Shown piece by piece: positions 17,272-25,804 of a stretch of DNA of 64,000 nt. Position 1 is the first letter of the stretch. Every line of letters starts with the position of its first letter. A program made the position numbers and the translations under genes. Below the pieces are notes generated by a model that was not told the origin of the DNA, made no database searches, and worked only from the letters and a program-made list of their open reading frames with translations. Source of the DNA: Allobosea sp. (GTDB taxonomy: Bacteria; Pseudomonadota; Alphaproteobacteria; Rhizobiales; Beijerinckiaceae); contig JAAEQB010000109.1 in assembly GCA_024231975.1 (NCBI GenBank), positions 124,001 through 188,000 on the forward strand, in the 5' to 3' direction.

Positions 17272-17626
17272 GTCACGCTCGCCTCGAGGGGCAATCTCGA
17301 TCAAGGAGCGCTCGCTGCCCCCTTACGCGGCGGCGCCCTTGCGATCTCGGCAATCATGAACATCGGGTTGATGCGGCTGACACTGGAGATCGCGGCACCG
17401 ACTTTTCGCCGTCACGGTAAATAGAGCGTTAAGATCGAGGGCCCGGACGTTAATTTTCCGGAAACGCCTGTCGGGGCAGGTTGCCGGGGCCTGGCATAAC
17501 GGTAACTTACCCCCGGCTGGTGGCTAACGACGTGACGTAAGGGAGCCGCCGCGCCTACATTGCCGGCAACGCAGGGGCGCCTTCCAGTGGGTCGCCGTCC
17601 CGCTCCGCAACCTTAAGGATCAGATC
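17272..17626. other. 355-bp divergent intergenic region between podJ-like and merR-type genes
   Basis: I see no gene here. Promoters for both flanking genes must lie in it. One near-match to the CtrA box (TTAA-N7-TTAA) occurs at 17418-17432 as TAAA-N7-TTAA, 147 bp upstream of the PodJ-like start. CtrA control of polar proteins is known in Alphaproteobacteria, but a single 7/8 match is weak evidence. Other AT-richer patches (GTTAATTTTCC near 17450, ATAACGGTAACTTAC near 17496) could hold -10 regions. Confidence 0.4.
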
Positions 17627-18088
17627 ATGTCGCGCCAAGGCTCAGCTCTGGCGGCCACACCAAGTCACGACGGCCGCTCCGCCTCTCCGCAGACCACGCC
17701 TGCCAACGAAGCCGATGGCTTCACCATCAGCGATCTCGCCCGCGAATTCGGCGTCACCCTGCGCACATTGCGCTTCTATGAGTCGCGCGGCTTGCTCGCG
17801 CCTGCCCGTTCCGGCCTGACCCGAATCTATTCCGGCCGCGATCGCGCCCGCCTCGCCCTGATCCTCAAGGGTAAGCAGCTCGGCTTCACCCTGGTCGAGA
17901 TCCGCGCCATGCTCGCCAATGAGGAAGGTAAGGAGATCAAGGGCAAGGAGCCGTCCGCCTCGGTTGGCGGCCTGCAGCTCAGCCGCGGCCAGATCGCCGA
18001 GCAGCTCGACCTGCTGCGCAGCCAGCGCGCCGAGATCGAGACCGCCATCGCCGAGCTCGAAGCGACGCTCGCGCGTCTCGACGCCTGA
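17627..18088 (+). CDS. MerR family transcriptional regulator (probable fatty-acid degradation regulator)
   Basis: 153 residues. A ~28-residue disordered N-terminal tail precedes the MerR winged helix: FTISDLAREFGVTLRTLRFY (32-51), ESRGLLAPARSG, then the YSGRDRARLALILKGKQLGF dimer-side helices. The C-terminal coiled coil (LSRGQIAEQLDLLRSQRAEI...LEATLARLDA) is the usual dimerisation helix. There is no metal-binding cysteine, so it is not a CueR/ZntR type and is closer to LiuR-type regulators of acyl-CoA catabolism. It lies directly upstream of three beta-oxidation genes in the same direction but is separated from them by a terminator, so it is probably a separate unit regulating them. Confidence 0.82.
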   Translation: MSRQGSALAATPSHDGRSASPQTTPANEADGFTISDLAREFGVTLRTLRFYESRGLLAPARSGLTRIYSGRDRARLALILKGKQLGFTLVEIRAMLANEEGKEIKGKEPSASVGGLQLSRGQIAEQLDLLRSQRAEIETAIAELEATLARLDA

Positions 18089-18128
18089 GACGGCCCGGTC
18101 GCTCGACCGCCGCCCGACGTAGATCACG

Positions 18129-18167
18129 ATGCCCTGAACCCTCGCCGGTTCGGGGCATTTTTCGTTT
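18129..18167 (+). terminator. Rho-independent terminator after the MerR gene
   Basis: A 12-bp stem with one G-U wobble is formed by ATGCCCTGAACC (18129-18140) and 18147-18158. It has a 6-nt loop and is followed by TTTTCGTTT (18159-18167). It lies 41 bp after the MerR stop and separates it from the acyl-CoA dehydrogenase gene. Confidence 0.82.
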
Positions 18168-18254
18168 GCAGGCGCCCTGCACGCCGCGCCAATCTGCCCA
18201 GGCGGAGCGATCCGGCCGAAAAAGTTCAAGGCAGCCCCTTGGCAAGTCGCAATC

Positions 18255-18278
18255 AGATAGTTTATATATGAACTATCT
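18255..18278. promoter_or_regulatory. 24-bp palindromic operator upstream of the acyl-CoA dehydrogenase gene
   Basis: AGATAGTT (18255-18262) and AACTATCT (18271-18278) are perfect inverted arms. The 8-bp centre TATATATG is itself palindromic apart from its end pair, so 11 of 12 base pairs are symmetric. It is AT-rich in a GC-rich setting, lies 73 bp upstream of the dehydrogenase ATG and could overlap a -10 box. It is likely the binding site of the MerR protein or of an unlinked TetR/MarR-type regulator. Confidence 0.72.
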
Positions 18279-18350
18279 CGAAGCGCCGCCGTCATGTCGA
18301 GCCGGCAAGCTTCGTCACGAAGGCTGCACGAAACGCCAGGGAGGGATGCG

Positions 18351-20147
18351 ATGCCGGTCTACAAGGCGCCTGTCGAGGACACGCTGTTCCTGCTCAACGA
18401 CGTCTTCCAGTTCGAGCGCTACAACAACCTGCCGGGCTTTGCCGAGGCGACTCCGGACCTGGTCGAGGCCGTGCTCGGCGAGGGCGCCAAGCTCTGCGAG
18501 GAAGTCCTCCAGCCGATCAATCATTCCGGCGACCAGGAAGGCTGCAAGCGCAATGCCGACGGCTCGGTGACGACGCCGAAGGGCTTCAAGCAGGCCTATG
18601 AGGCCTATGCCGCGGGCGGCTGGATCGGTCTCGCCATGGATCCCGAGTACGGCGGCCAGGGCCTGCCCTACACGCTCGGCGCGATCATGAACGAGTTCTC
18701 CTCGTCGGCGAACATGGCTTTCGCCATGTATCCCGGCCTGACCATGGGCGCGATGGCGGCGCTCTATGTCCACGGCTCGGACGAGCAGAAGCGCACCTAT
18801 CTGCCGAAGATGGCCGAGGGCACCTGGTCGGGCACGATGAACCTGACCGAGCCGCATTGCGGCACCGATCTCGGCCTGATCAAGACCAAGGCCGTGCCGA
18901 ATGGCGACGGCTCCTATGCCATCACCGGCACCAAGATCTTCATCTCGGCCGGCGAGCAGGACATCACCGAGAACATCGTCCACCTCGTGCTCGCCCGCAT
19001 CGAGGGGGCGCCGCAGGGCGTCAAGGGCATCTCGCTCTTCGTCGTGCCGCGCAACGAGGTCGGCGCCGACGGCTCGGTCGGCGCCAACAACCATGTCTCC
19101 TGCGGCTCGATCGAGCACAAGATGGGCATCCACGCCAATTCGACCTGCGTCATGAACTATGACGGGGCGAAGGGCTGGCTGGTCGGAGCCGAGAACAAGG
19201 GCCTCAACGCCATGTTCGTGATGATGAACGAGGCTCGCCTCGGCGTCGCGATCCAGGGCCTGGCCCAGTCCGAGGTCGCCTACCAGAACGCCGTCGCCTA
19301 CGCCAAGGACCGCCTGCAGGGCCGGGCGCTGACCGGCGCCAAGAACCCCGACAAGCCGGCCGATCCGCTTTTCGTCCACCCCGACGTGCGCCGCACGCTG
19401 ATGTCGATCAAGGCCTTCAACGAGGCCGCCCGCGCCTTCGTCATCTGGAACGCGATCAAGTCGGACGTCGCTCACCGCTCCGGCGATGATGCCGAGCGCC
19501 AGGCTGCCGACGACCAGCTCGGCCTGATGACGCCGGTGCTGAAGGGCGTGCTCACTGATGTCGGCTTCGACAATGCGGTGAAGGCCCAGCAGATGTATGG
19601 CGGCCATGGCTACATCGCCGAGCACGGCATGGAGCAGTTCGTCCGCGACGCCCGCATCGCCATGATCTACGAGGGCGCCAACGGCGTGCAGGCGATGGAT
19701 CTCGTCGGCCGCAAGCTCGGCCGCGACGGAGGCCGCGCCATCATGGCCTTCTTCAACGAGGTCGGCGCCTTCGTGAAGGAGAACGAGGGCGACGAGGCGC
19801 TGAAGCCGCTCCTGGTCTCGCTCGCCGGGTCGCTCGGCCATCTCCAGCAGGCGACGATGTGGTTCATGCAGAACGCTCTCGCCAAGCCAGATAATGCCGG
19901 CGCCGGTGCGCATGACTACATGCACCTGCTCGGCTTGGTCTCGCTCGGCTACATGTGGGCGAAGATGGCCAAGGTCGCGCAGGACAAGCTCAAGGCTGGC
20001 GCTAACGGTGCGACCGAGCGCATGAATGCCAAGCTGGTCACCGCCCGCTTCTTCATGGAGCGCTCGCTGCCTGAGACCGCCGCGCATCTGGTGCGGATCA
20101 CTTCCGGCGCCGACACCACCATGGCGCTGAGCGCCGAGCAGTTCTGA
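18351..20147 (+). CDS. Acyl-CoA dehydrogenase, long ~600-residue type
   Basis: 598 residues. It catalyses the FAD-dependent first step of beta-oxidation. The start MPVYKAPVEDTLFLLNDVF at 18351 follows GGAGGG. Three family domains are visible: the N-terminal helical domain, the beta domain with MNLTEPHCGTDLGLIKTKA (~165-183), and the C-terminal helical domain with QMYGGHGYIAEHGMEQFVRD and the catalytic-base motif IYEGANGVQAMDLVGRKL. A further ~110 residues extend the C-terminus, as in the DUF1974-free large ACADs of Proteobacteria (FadE-like subgroup beginning MPVYKAP). It probably acts with the thiolase and hydratase/dehydrogenase genes that follow on the same strand. Confidence 0.92.
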   Translation: MPVYKAPVEDTLFLLNDVFQFERYNNLPGFAEATPDLVEAVLGEGAKLCEEVLQPINHSGDQEGCKRNADGSVTTPKGFKQAYEAYAAGGWIGLAMDPEYGGQGLPYTLGAIMNEFSSSANMAFAMYPGLTMGAMAALYVHGSDEQKRTYLPKMAEGTWSGTMNLTEPHCGTDLGLIKTKAVPNGDGSYAITGTKIFISAGEQDITENIVHLVLARIEGAPQGVKGISLFVVPRNEVGADGSVGANNHVSCGSIEHKMGIHANSTCVMNYDGAKGWLVGAENKGLNAMFVMMNEARLGVAIQGLAQSEVAYQNAVAYAKDRLQGRALTGAKNPDKPADPLFVHPDVRRTLMSIKAFNEAARAFVIWNAIKSDVAHRSGDDAERQAADDQLGLMTPVLKGVLTDVGFDNAVKAQQMYGGHGYIAEHGMEQFVRDARIAMIYEGANGVQAMDLVGRKLGRDGGRAIMAFFNEVGAFVKENEGDEALKPLLVSLAGSLGHLQQATMWFMQNALAKPDNAGAGAHDYMHLLGLVSLGYMWAKMAKVAQDKLKAGANGATERMNAKLVTARFFMERSLPETAAHLVRITSGADTTMALSAEQF

Positions 20148-20158
20148 ACGTGAATGTC

Positions 20159-20182
20159 ATGCCCGGGCCCTGGCCCGGGCAT
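20159..20182 (+). terminator. Perfect GC-rich hairpin after acyl-CoA dehydrogenase
   Basis: The arms ATGCCCGGGCC (20159-20169) and GGCCCGGGCAT (20172-20182) are perfect with a 2-nt spacer, 12 bp after the stop codon. Only a short ATCTTG follows instead of a T-run, so termination strength is uncertain. It belongs to the same style of intergenic palindrome as the element just downstream. Confidence 0.55.
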
Positions 20183-20206
20183 CTTGCAGAATTGCCTCGT
20201 CATGAG

Positions 20207-20229
20207 ATGGTCGGGCCAAGCCCGACCAT
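20207..20229. repeat. Palindromic repeat ATGGTCGGGC-type
   Basis: ATGGTCGGGC (20207-20216) and GCCCGACCAT (20220-20229) are perfect 10-bp arms around CAA. The same motif recurs at 26774-26796 and, in variant form, at 50840-50858 in this window, always between genes. This fits a dispersed REP-like palindrome family rather than a gene-specific control site. Confidence 0.7.
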
Positions 20230-20280
20230 GACGGCGGGGACCGAAACGAGCCGCAATCGCGGCCAGCCCGGGAGGCCTTG

Positions 20281-21489
20281 ATGGCTGACGCCTTCATTTA
20301 CGATCACGTCCGCACCCCGCGCGGCAAGGGCAAGGCCGACGGGTCCTTGCACGAGGTCACTGCGATCGAACTGGGCACGCAGACCCTGCGCGCCATCAAG
20401 GACCGCAACAATCTCGATCCGAAACTGGTCGAGGATGTCGTCTATGGCTGCGTCGATCCGGTCGGCGAGGCCGGCGCCGACATCGCCCGCACCGTCGCGC
20501 TGAAGGCCGGTTATGGCAAGGAAGTGCCGGGCGTGCAGATCAACCGCTTCTGCGCCTCGGGCCTCGATGCGGTGAACCTCGCCGCGGCGCAGGTCATGTC
20601 CGGCCAGAAGGAGATGACGATCGGCGGCGGCGTCGAGAGCATGTCCCGCATCGGCATGGGCGCCTCGGGCTTCGGCATCGCGGTCGACCCCTCCGTTGCC
20701 ATCGACACCTATTTCATGCCGCAGGGCGTCTCGGCCGACCTGATCGCGACCAAATACGGCTTCTCGCGTGACGACGTCGACGCTTATGCCGTGCGCTCGC
20801 ACAAGCGCGCCGCCAAGGCCTGGGAAGAGGGCCGTTTCAAGAACTCGGTGATCCCGGTCACCGACGTCAACGGCCTGATCATCCTCGACCGTGACGAGAC
20901 CATCCGCCCGGCGACCGACATGCAGGCACTGGCCGCGCTCAAGGCCTCCTTCGTCCAGATGGGCGAGATGGGTGGCTTCGATGCGGTCGCGACCGCGGCG
21001 CATCCCGACGTCGAGTTCGTCAACCACGTCCACCACGCCGGCAACTCCTCCGGCATCGTCGACGGTGCCGCCGCCGTGCTGGTCGGTTCGAAGAAGGCCG
21101 GCAAGGCCGCGGGCCTTAAAGCTCGTGCCCGCATCAAGGCCTTCGCCACCACCGGCTCCGATCTCGCGCTGATGCTGACCGGTCCGGTCGACGTCACCGA
21201 GCTCGTGCTGAAGAAGGCCGGCATGACGCCGAAGGACATCGACCTGTTCGAATTGAACGAGGCCTTCTCCTCGGTCGTGCTGCGCTACCAGCAGGCCTTC
21301 GACATCGATGACGCCGTGCTCAACGTCAATGGCGGCGCCATCGCCATGGGCCATCCGCTCGGTGCCACCGGCGCGATGATCCTCGGCACCGTCCTCGACG
21401 AGCTGGAGCGGACGAACAAGCAGACCGCTCTGGTCACGCTCTGCGTCGCCGTCGGCATGGGCGTCGCCACCATCATCGAGCGGGTTTGA
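20281..21489 (+). CDS. Acetyl-CoA C-acyltransferase (thiolase)
   Basis: 402 residues from the ATG at 20281 (a TTG directly before it is also in frame). Thiolase cleaves 3-ketoacyl-CoA to acetyl-CoA at the end of each beta-oxidation round. The nucleophile Cys91 is in RFCASGLDAVNLA, the catalytic His is in GGAIAMGHPLGATGA (~352-366), and the second Cys is in TLCVAVGMG near the C-terminus. NEAFSS (typical NEAFA) is also present. It lies between the dehydrogenase and the FadJ-like gene in one direction, with intergenic palindromes on both sides. A fadA/fadI-type role is more likely than PhaA given the neighbours. Confidence 0.92.
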   Translation: MADAFIYDHVRTPRGKGKADGSLHEVTAIELGTQTLRAIKDRNNLDPKLVEDVVYGCVDPVGEAGADIARTVALKAGYGKEVPGVQINRFCASGLDAVNLAAAQVMSGQKEMTIGGGVESMSRIGMGASGFGIAVDPSVAIDTYFMPQGVSADLIATKYGFSRDDVDAYAVRSHKRAAKAWEEGRFKNSVIPVTDVNGLIILDRDETIRPATDMQALAALKASFVQMGEMGGFDAVATAAHPDVEFVNHVHHAGNSSGIVDGAAAVLVGSKKAGKAAGLKARARIKAFATTGSDLALMLTGPVDVTELVLKKAGMTPKDIDLFELNEAFSSVVLRYQQAFDIDDAVLNVNGGAIAMGHPLGATGAMILGTVLDELERTNKQTALVTLCVAVGMGVATIIERV

Positions 21490-21490
21490 A

Positions 21491-21610
21491 GCTCCCTCCC
21501 TTCCCCCTTGCGGGGAAGGGCCGGGGATGGGGGGCGGACGACCGGGTGAGCGATCACCAAGCGGAACGCCCCCCACCCCTATCCCCTCCCCGCAAGGGGG
21601 AGGGGAAGCG
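21491..21610. repeat. Long imperfect inverted repeat, C-run/G-run type
   Basis: The left arm, about 21491-21535 (with CTTCCCCCTTGCGGGGAAGG), is matched in reverse by the right arm at about 21567-21610 (with CCTCCCCGCAAGGGGGAGGG), with a few mismatches and a ~31-nt loop. Each arm also folds on itself around TTGC/GCAA. It fills the gap between the thiolase stop and the FadJ-like start and resembles dispersed intergenic elements common in GC-rich Alphaproteobacteria. As RNA it would form a strong hairpin that could attenuate the downstream gene. Confidence 0.72.
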
Positions 21611-21657
21611 CCACATCAGACAACGCCTCCAGTGGGAGGCCACCGGAGGGATCGTCC

Positions 21658-23862
21658 ATGAACCTCGTCAATTTCCGCTTCGAGACCGACGCCGACGGCA
21701 TCGCCACCCTGACCTGGGACATGCCCGAGCGCTCGATGAACGTCATCACCCCGCAGGTGATGGAAGAGCTCAATCAGGTCGTCGACAAGGTCGCCTCGGA
21801 TGAAGCGATCAAGGGCTGCGTCATCATCTCCGGCAAGGACAGCTTCTCCGGCGGCGCCGATCTCACCATGCTGCAGGGCCTGCGCGACCTCTATGTCAAG
21901 CTCGCCAAGGAGCAGGGCGAGCAGATCGCGATGCAGCGCTTCTTCGACGAGAGCCGCAAGCTTTCGCTGCTCTATCGCAAGCTCGAGACCTGCGGGAAGC
22001 CGTTCGCAGCGGCGATCCATGGCGTCTGCCTCGGCGGCGCCTTCGAGCTCGCGCTGTCCTGCCAGCTCCGCGTCGTCTCGGACGATGCCTCGACCCGCGT
22101 CGGCCTGCCCGAGATCAAGGTCGGCCTGTTCCCGGGCGCTGGCGGCACCCAGCGCGTGTCGCGCCTGATGCAGACCGGCGACGCGCTGCAGATGATGTTC
22201 AAGGGCGACCAGATCAAGGCGCTGCCGGCCCGCAATATGGGCCTCGTCCATGCCACCCTGCCGCGCGACCAGATCGTCGCCGCCGCCAAGGAATGGCTCA
22301 AGGCCAACCCACAGGCGAAGCAGCCCTGGGAAGACCCGAAGTTCAAGCTGCCCTCGAACAAAGTGCATTCGCCGGCCGGCATGCAGATCTGGCCGCCGGC
22401 CAACGCGATCTATCGCCGCGAGACCAACGACAACTACCCGGCCGCCCGCGCCATCCTGAGCGCGGTCTATGAGGGCCTGCAGCTGCCGATGGACCTCGCC
22501 CTCAAGGTCGAGAGCCGCTACTTCGCCAAGATCCTGCGGACGAAGGAGGCGGCCTCGATGATCCGCTCGCTCTTCGTCTCGATGCAGGAGCTGAACAAGG
22601 GCGCCCGCCGCCCGGCCGACGTGCCGCCCTCGAAGCTGAAGAAGGTCGGCGTCATTGGCGCCGGCTTCATGGGCGCAGGCATCGCCTATGTCACCGCCAA
22701 TGCCGGCATCGAGGTCGTTCTGGTCGATCGCGACATCGAGGCGGCCGAGAAGGGCAAGGCCTATTCGCACAAGCTGGTCACCGACCAGATCACCAAGGGT
22801 CGCGCCAAGACCGCCGATCGCGACGCGCTGCTCGGGCGGATCAAGGCCTCGGCCGATTATGCCGACCTCAAGGGCTGCGATCTGATCGTCGAGGCGGTGT
22901 TCGAGGATCCCAAGGTCAAGGCCGAGGTCATCGCCAAGGTCGAGGCCGTGGTCGGCCCCAAGACCATCTTCGGCTCCAACACCTCGACGCTGCCGATCAC
23001 CGGCCTCGCCGAGCACAGCGAGCGCCCGAAGAATTTCATCGGCATCCACTTCTTCTCGCCGGTCGAGAAGATGCTGCTGGTCGAGATCATCATGGCCAAG
23101 AAGACCGGCAAGAAGGCGCTCGCCATGGCGCTCGACTTCGTCCGCGCCATCAAGAAGACGCCGATCGTCGTCAACGACACCCGCGGCTTCTACGCCAATC
23201 GCTGTGTCGGCAACTACATCCGCGAGGGACACCTCATGCTGATGGAAGGCGCGCCGCCGGCGATGATCGAGGCCGCCGGCAAGCAGGCCGGCATGCCGGT
23301 CGGCCCGCTCTCGCTCAATGACGAGGTGGCGGTCGATCTCGCCTACAAGGTGCTGAAGGCGACCAAGGCGCAGCTCGGCGATGCTTCCGTCGACCCGGCG
23401 CAGGAGAAGCTTCTCGCCGAGATGGTCGAGAAGCATGGCCGCCTCGGCCGCAAGAACAGGAAGGGCTTCTACGATTATCCGGAAGCCGGCCCGAAGCGGC
23501 TCTGGCCCGGCCTCGCCGAGCTCACCAAGAACAAGCTCGAGCCCGAGCTGATCGACATGGAGGAATTGAAGCATCGCCTCCTGGTCACGCAGGCGCTCGA
23601 AGCGGCTAAGACCTATGAGGAAGGCGTCGTCACCGATCCGCGCGAGGCCGATGTCGGCTCGATCATCGGCTTCGGCTTCGCGCCCTATAGCGGCGGCACG
23701 CTGAGCTACATCGACAATATGGGCGCGGCCGCCTTCGTGAAGCTGTGCGAAGGGCTGGCGAAGAAGCATGGCGAGCGCTTCAAGCCGAACCGGCTGCTGA
23801 AGCGCATGGCCAAGACCGGCGAGAGCTTCTACGGCTCGGCCGAGAAGAAGGCCGTGGCCTGA
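21658..23862 (+). CDS. Bifunctional enoyl-CoA hydratase / 3-hydroxyacyl-CoA dehydrogenase (FadJ/FadB-like)
   Basis: 734 residues. The N-terminal crotonase domain (~1-190) has the oxyanion hole and catalytic Glu regions GVCLGGAFELALSC and PEIKVGLFPGAGGTQRV. The NAD-binding 3-hydroxyacyl-CoA dehydrogenase domain starts at ~325 with VGVIGAGFMGAGIAYV and contains GIHFFSPVEKMLLVEII (catalytic His) and NDTRGFYANRC. Two C-terminal HCDH helical domains complete it. It converts enoyl-CoA to 3-ketoacyl-CoA for the adjacent thiolase. Its stop TGA and the LysR stop share the palindrome TGATCA (23860-23865), so the two convergent genes have no gap. A 717-residue antisense frame is a shadow. Confidence 0.94.
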   Translation: MNLVNFRFETDADGIATLTWDMPERSMNVITPQVMEELNQVVDKVASDEAIKGCVIISGKDSFSGGADLTMLQGLRDLYVKLAKEQGEQIAMQRFFDESRKLSLLYRKLETCGKPFAAAIHGVCLGGAFELALSCQLRVVSDDASTRVGLPEIKVGLFPGAGGTQRVSRLMQTGDALQMMFKGDQIKALPARNMGLVHATLPRDQIVAAAKEWLKANPQAKQPWEDPKFKLPSNKVHSPAGMQIWPPANAIYRRETNDNYPAARAILSAVYEGLQLPMDLALKVESRYFAKILRTKEAASMIRSLFVSMQELNKGARRPADVPPSKLKKVGVIGAGFMGAGIAYVTANAGIEVVLVDRDIEAAEKGKAYSHKLVTDQITKGRAKTADRDALLGRIKASADYADLKGCDLIVEAVFEDPKVKAEVIAKVEAVVGPKTIFGSNTSTLPITGLAEHSERPKNFIGIHFFSPVEKMLLVEIIMAKKTGKKALAMALDFVRAIKKTPIVVNDTRGFYANRCVGNYIREGHLMLMEGAPPAMIEAAGKQAGMPVGPLSLNDEVAVDLAYKVLKATKAQLGDASVDPAQEKLLAEMVEKHGRLGRKNRKGFYDYPEAGPKRLWPGLAELTKNKLEPELIDMEELKHRLLVTQALEAAKTYEEGVVTDPREADVGSIIGFGFAPYSGGTLSYIDNMGAAAFVKLCEGLAKKHGERFKPNRLLKRMAKTGESFYGSAEKKAVA

Positions 23863-24765
23863 TCAGGCGAAGAGCCGTTCCCTCAGGAGCGGCTCCAGCC
23901 AGTCGGCGAAGACCTTGAGGCGGCGTGAGAGATGTTGCCGGTGCGGGTAGAGCAGGGCGACCGGCATTGGCTCCGCCCTGTGCTCCGGCATCACCTCGAC
24001 CAGCTCGCCCGCCTCGAGATGCGCGGCGACGTCATAGGCCGGGATCTGGATCAGCCCCAGCCCGGCAAGGCAGCAGGCGATATAGGCCTCCGCGCTGTTG
24101 ACGGTGATGCGGCCGGCCATCGCCCGGCTGTGTAGGCGCTCACTCTCCAGCCATTGCCAATCCTCGACCGCGCCGGTCGAGGGCGAGGCATAGTGCACCG
24201 CTTCGTGGGCCGAGAGATCGTCCGGGCCTTCCGGCGTGCCAAACCGCGTCAGATAGGCCGGGCTCGCGACATTGACCAGCCTGAGCTCACCGAGATTGCG
24301 CGCGATCAGGCTGGAATCGCTCAGCGGGCCGACGCGCAGCACGCAGTCGACGCTGTCCTCGATCAGATTGACCGCCCGGTCGGTGACGCCGAGCGCGACG
24401 GAGATGTCCGGATAGCGCGCCAGGAAATCGGGTAGGGCAGGGGCGATGATCAACCGGCCGATCCGGCCGGGCACGTCGATCCGGAGCTTGCCGGCCGGCC
24501 CCTCGCTGGCGCTGCGGAACAGCGTCTCGGCCTCCTCGACCTCGGCGATCAATCGCAGGCAGCGCTCATAGAAGGCGAGCCCGTCCTGCGTCGGTGCGAC
24601 ATGGCGGGTCGTGCGGTGCAGCAGCCGCGTCCCGAGCCTGTCCTCCAGCAGGCGGATCGCCGCCGAGACCGAGGAGCGCGGCTGGCCGAGCGTCGCGGCG
24701 GCGCGGGTGAAGCTCGCGCATTCGACGACGCGGGCGAAAGTGGCGAACAGCTCGATCCGGTCCAT
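23863..24765 (-). CDS. LysR family transcriptional regulator
   Basis: 300 residues. The N-terminal winged HTH reads FATFARVVECASFTRAAATL...SSVSAAIRLLEDRLGTRLLH (residues ~8-52), then the substrate-binding domain from ~90 (GKLRIDVPGRIGRLIIAPAL) to the end. It belongs to the large AaeR/DsdC-like group that usually acts on a divergent neighbour. The divergent gene here is an SDR oxidoreductase starting 129 bp away, with a perfect palindrome between them. It likely represses itself and activates the SDR gene in response to an unknown small effector. Confidence 0.9.
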   Translation of the reverse strand: MDRIELFATFARVVECASFTRAAATLGQPRSSVSAAIRLLEDRLGTRLLHRTTRHVAPTQDGLAFYERCLRLIAEVEEAETLFRSASEGPAGKLRIDVPGRIGRLIIAPALPDFLARYPDISVALGVTDRAVNLIEDSVDCVLRVGPLSDSSLIARNLGELRLVNVASPAYLTRFGTPEGPDDLSAHEAVHYASPSTGAVEDWQWLESERLHSRAMAGRITVNSAEAYIACCLAGLGLIQIPAYDVAAHLEAGELVEVMPEHRAEPMPVALLYPHRQHLSRRLKVFADWLEPLLRERLFA

Positions 24766-24790
24766 CGCCGGACGATGCGATTGTTCGTCC

Positions 24791-24813
24791 AGGCTGACAA
24801 GTCATGTCAGCCT
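24791..24813. promoter_or_regulatory. Perfect 23-bp palindrome between divergent lysR and SDR genes
   Basis: AGGCTGACA (24791-24799) and TGTCAGCCT (24805-24813) are perfect inverted arms around AGTCA. It lies 26 bp upstream of the LysR start and 82 bp upstream of the SDR start. Position and symmetry fit a LysR operator. Confidence 0.72.
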
Positions 24814-24894
24814 ATCCAGCTTTATCGAGACAATCGGCCGGTTACCTTGCTGACGAGGCGGGCAGGGCTCGCAGCGACAGCAGGAGACGAGGCC

Positions 24895-25668
24895 ATGGCC
24901 GACCACAGCATCAAGGGCAAGACCGTCATCATCGCCGGCGGCGCCAAGAATCTCGGCGGTCTGCTAGCCCGCGACCTCGCCGCCCATGGCGCCAGGGCGG
25001 TGGCGATCCACTACAACAGTGCCGCGAGCAAGGCCGATGCCGACGCGACCGTCGCCGCCGTGAAGGCTGCGGGTGCGCAAGCGGCCGCCTTCCAGGCCGA
25101 TCTCACCACCGCCGGCGCTGTCGAGAAGCTGTTCGCCGACGCGGTCGCGGCGCTCGGCCGGCCGGACATCGCGATCAACACCGTTGGCAAGGTGCTGAAG
25201 AAGCCGATGGCCGAGATCAGCGAGGCCGAGTATGACGAGATGGCCGCGGTGAACTCCAAGTCCGCCTTCTTCTTCCTCAAGGAGGCCGGCAAGGCGCTTA
25301 ACAATGACGGCAAGATCTGCACGCTGGTGACCTCGCTGCTCGGCGCCTTCACCCCGTTCTATGCGGCCTATGCCGGGATGAAGGCTCCGGTCGAGCATTT
25401 CACTCGCGCCGCTTCCAAGGAGTTCGGCGAGCGCGGCATCTCGGTCACCGCGATCGGCCCCGGCCCGATGGACACGCCGTTCTTCTACCCGGCGGAAGGG
25501 GCGGATGCGGTCGCCTATCACAAGACCGCGGCGGCGCTGTCGAAGTTCTCCAAGACCGGTCTCACCGATATCGAGGACATCGTCCCCTTCATCCGCTTCC
25601 TCGTCTCGGAGGGTTGGTGGATGACCGGCCAGACCATCCTGGTCAATGGCGGCTACACCACGAAGTGA
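24895..25668 (+). CDS. SDR family NAD(P)-dependent oxidoreductase
   Basis: 257 residues from the ATG at 24895 (MADHSIKGKTVIIAGGAKNL). This is a classical SDR Rossmann fold. The cofactor motif is AGGAKNLGG in place of the strict TGxxxGxG, followed by a TVGK (NNAG-like) strand motif. In the catalytic region LVTSLLGAFTPFYAAYAGMK, Ser, Tyr (YAAYAGMK) and Lys are placed as S-Y-x3-K. The C-terminus MTGQTILVNGGYTTK is typical of SDR enzymes. The substrate is unknown. It is divergent from the LysR gene, which probably controls it. Confidence 0.9.
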   Translation: MADHSIKGKTVIIAGGAKNLGGLLARDLAAHGARAVAIHYNSAASKADADATVAAVKAAGAQAAAFQADLTTAGAVEKLFADAVAALGRPDIAINTVGKVLKKPMAEISEAEYDEMAAVNSKSAFFFLKEAGKALNNDGKICTLVTSLLGAFTPFYAAYAGMKAPVEHFTRAASKEFGERGISVTAIGPGPMDTPFFYPAEGADAVAYHKTAAALSKFSKTGLTDIEDIVPFIRFLVSEGWWMTGQTILVNGGYTTK

Positions 25669-25716
25669 GGCACCGGCCGGCTGTTCTTCCCGAGGCGGCT
25701 GGCCGCTTTCCTTGCT

Positions 25717-25743
25717 GGGAGCTGAAGCGGTCATTCAGCTCCC
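25717..25743 (+). terminator. Perfect inverted repeat downstream of the SDR gene
   Basis: GGGAGCTGAA (25717-25726) and TTCAGCTCCC (25734-25743) are perfect 10-bp arms with a 7-nt loop, 49 bp after the SDR stop. The following sequence GTCTATCC is only mildly T-rich, so it could be a terminator or a leader hairpin of the small membrane-protein gene at 25805. Confidence 0.6.
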
Positions 25744-25804
25744 GTCTATCCTCGCGAGGCTACCAAGATGGCACGAGCGAGTTTCCCGAGTTGAGGAACG
25801 ACGC

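Noticed and set aside
17418..17432. CtrA box as a firm call
   Set aside because: Only one half-site is exact, and a single such match is expected by chance; kept only as a note in the intergenic entry.
21616..23769. 717-residue open frame antisense to the FadJ-like gene
   Set aside because: It shows only low-complexity composition, while the plus-strand protein has crotonase and dehydrogenase motifs throughout.
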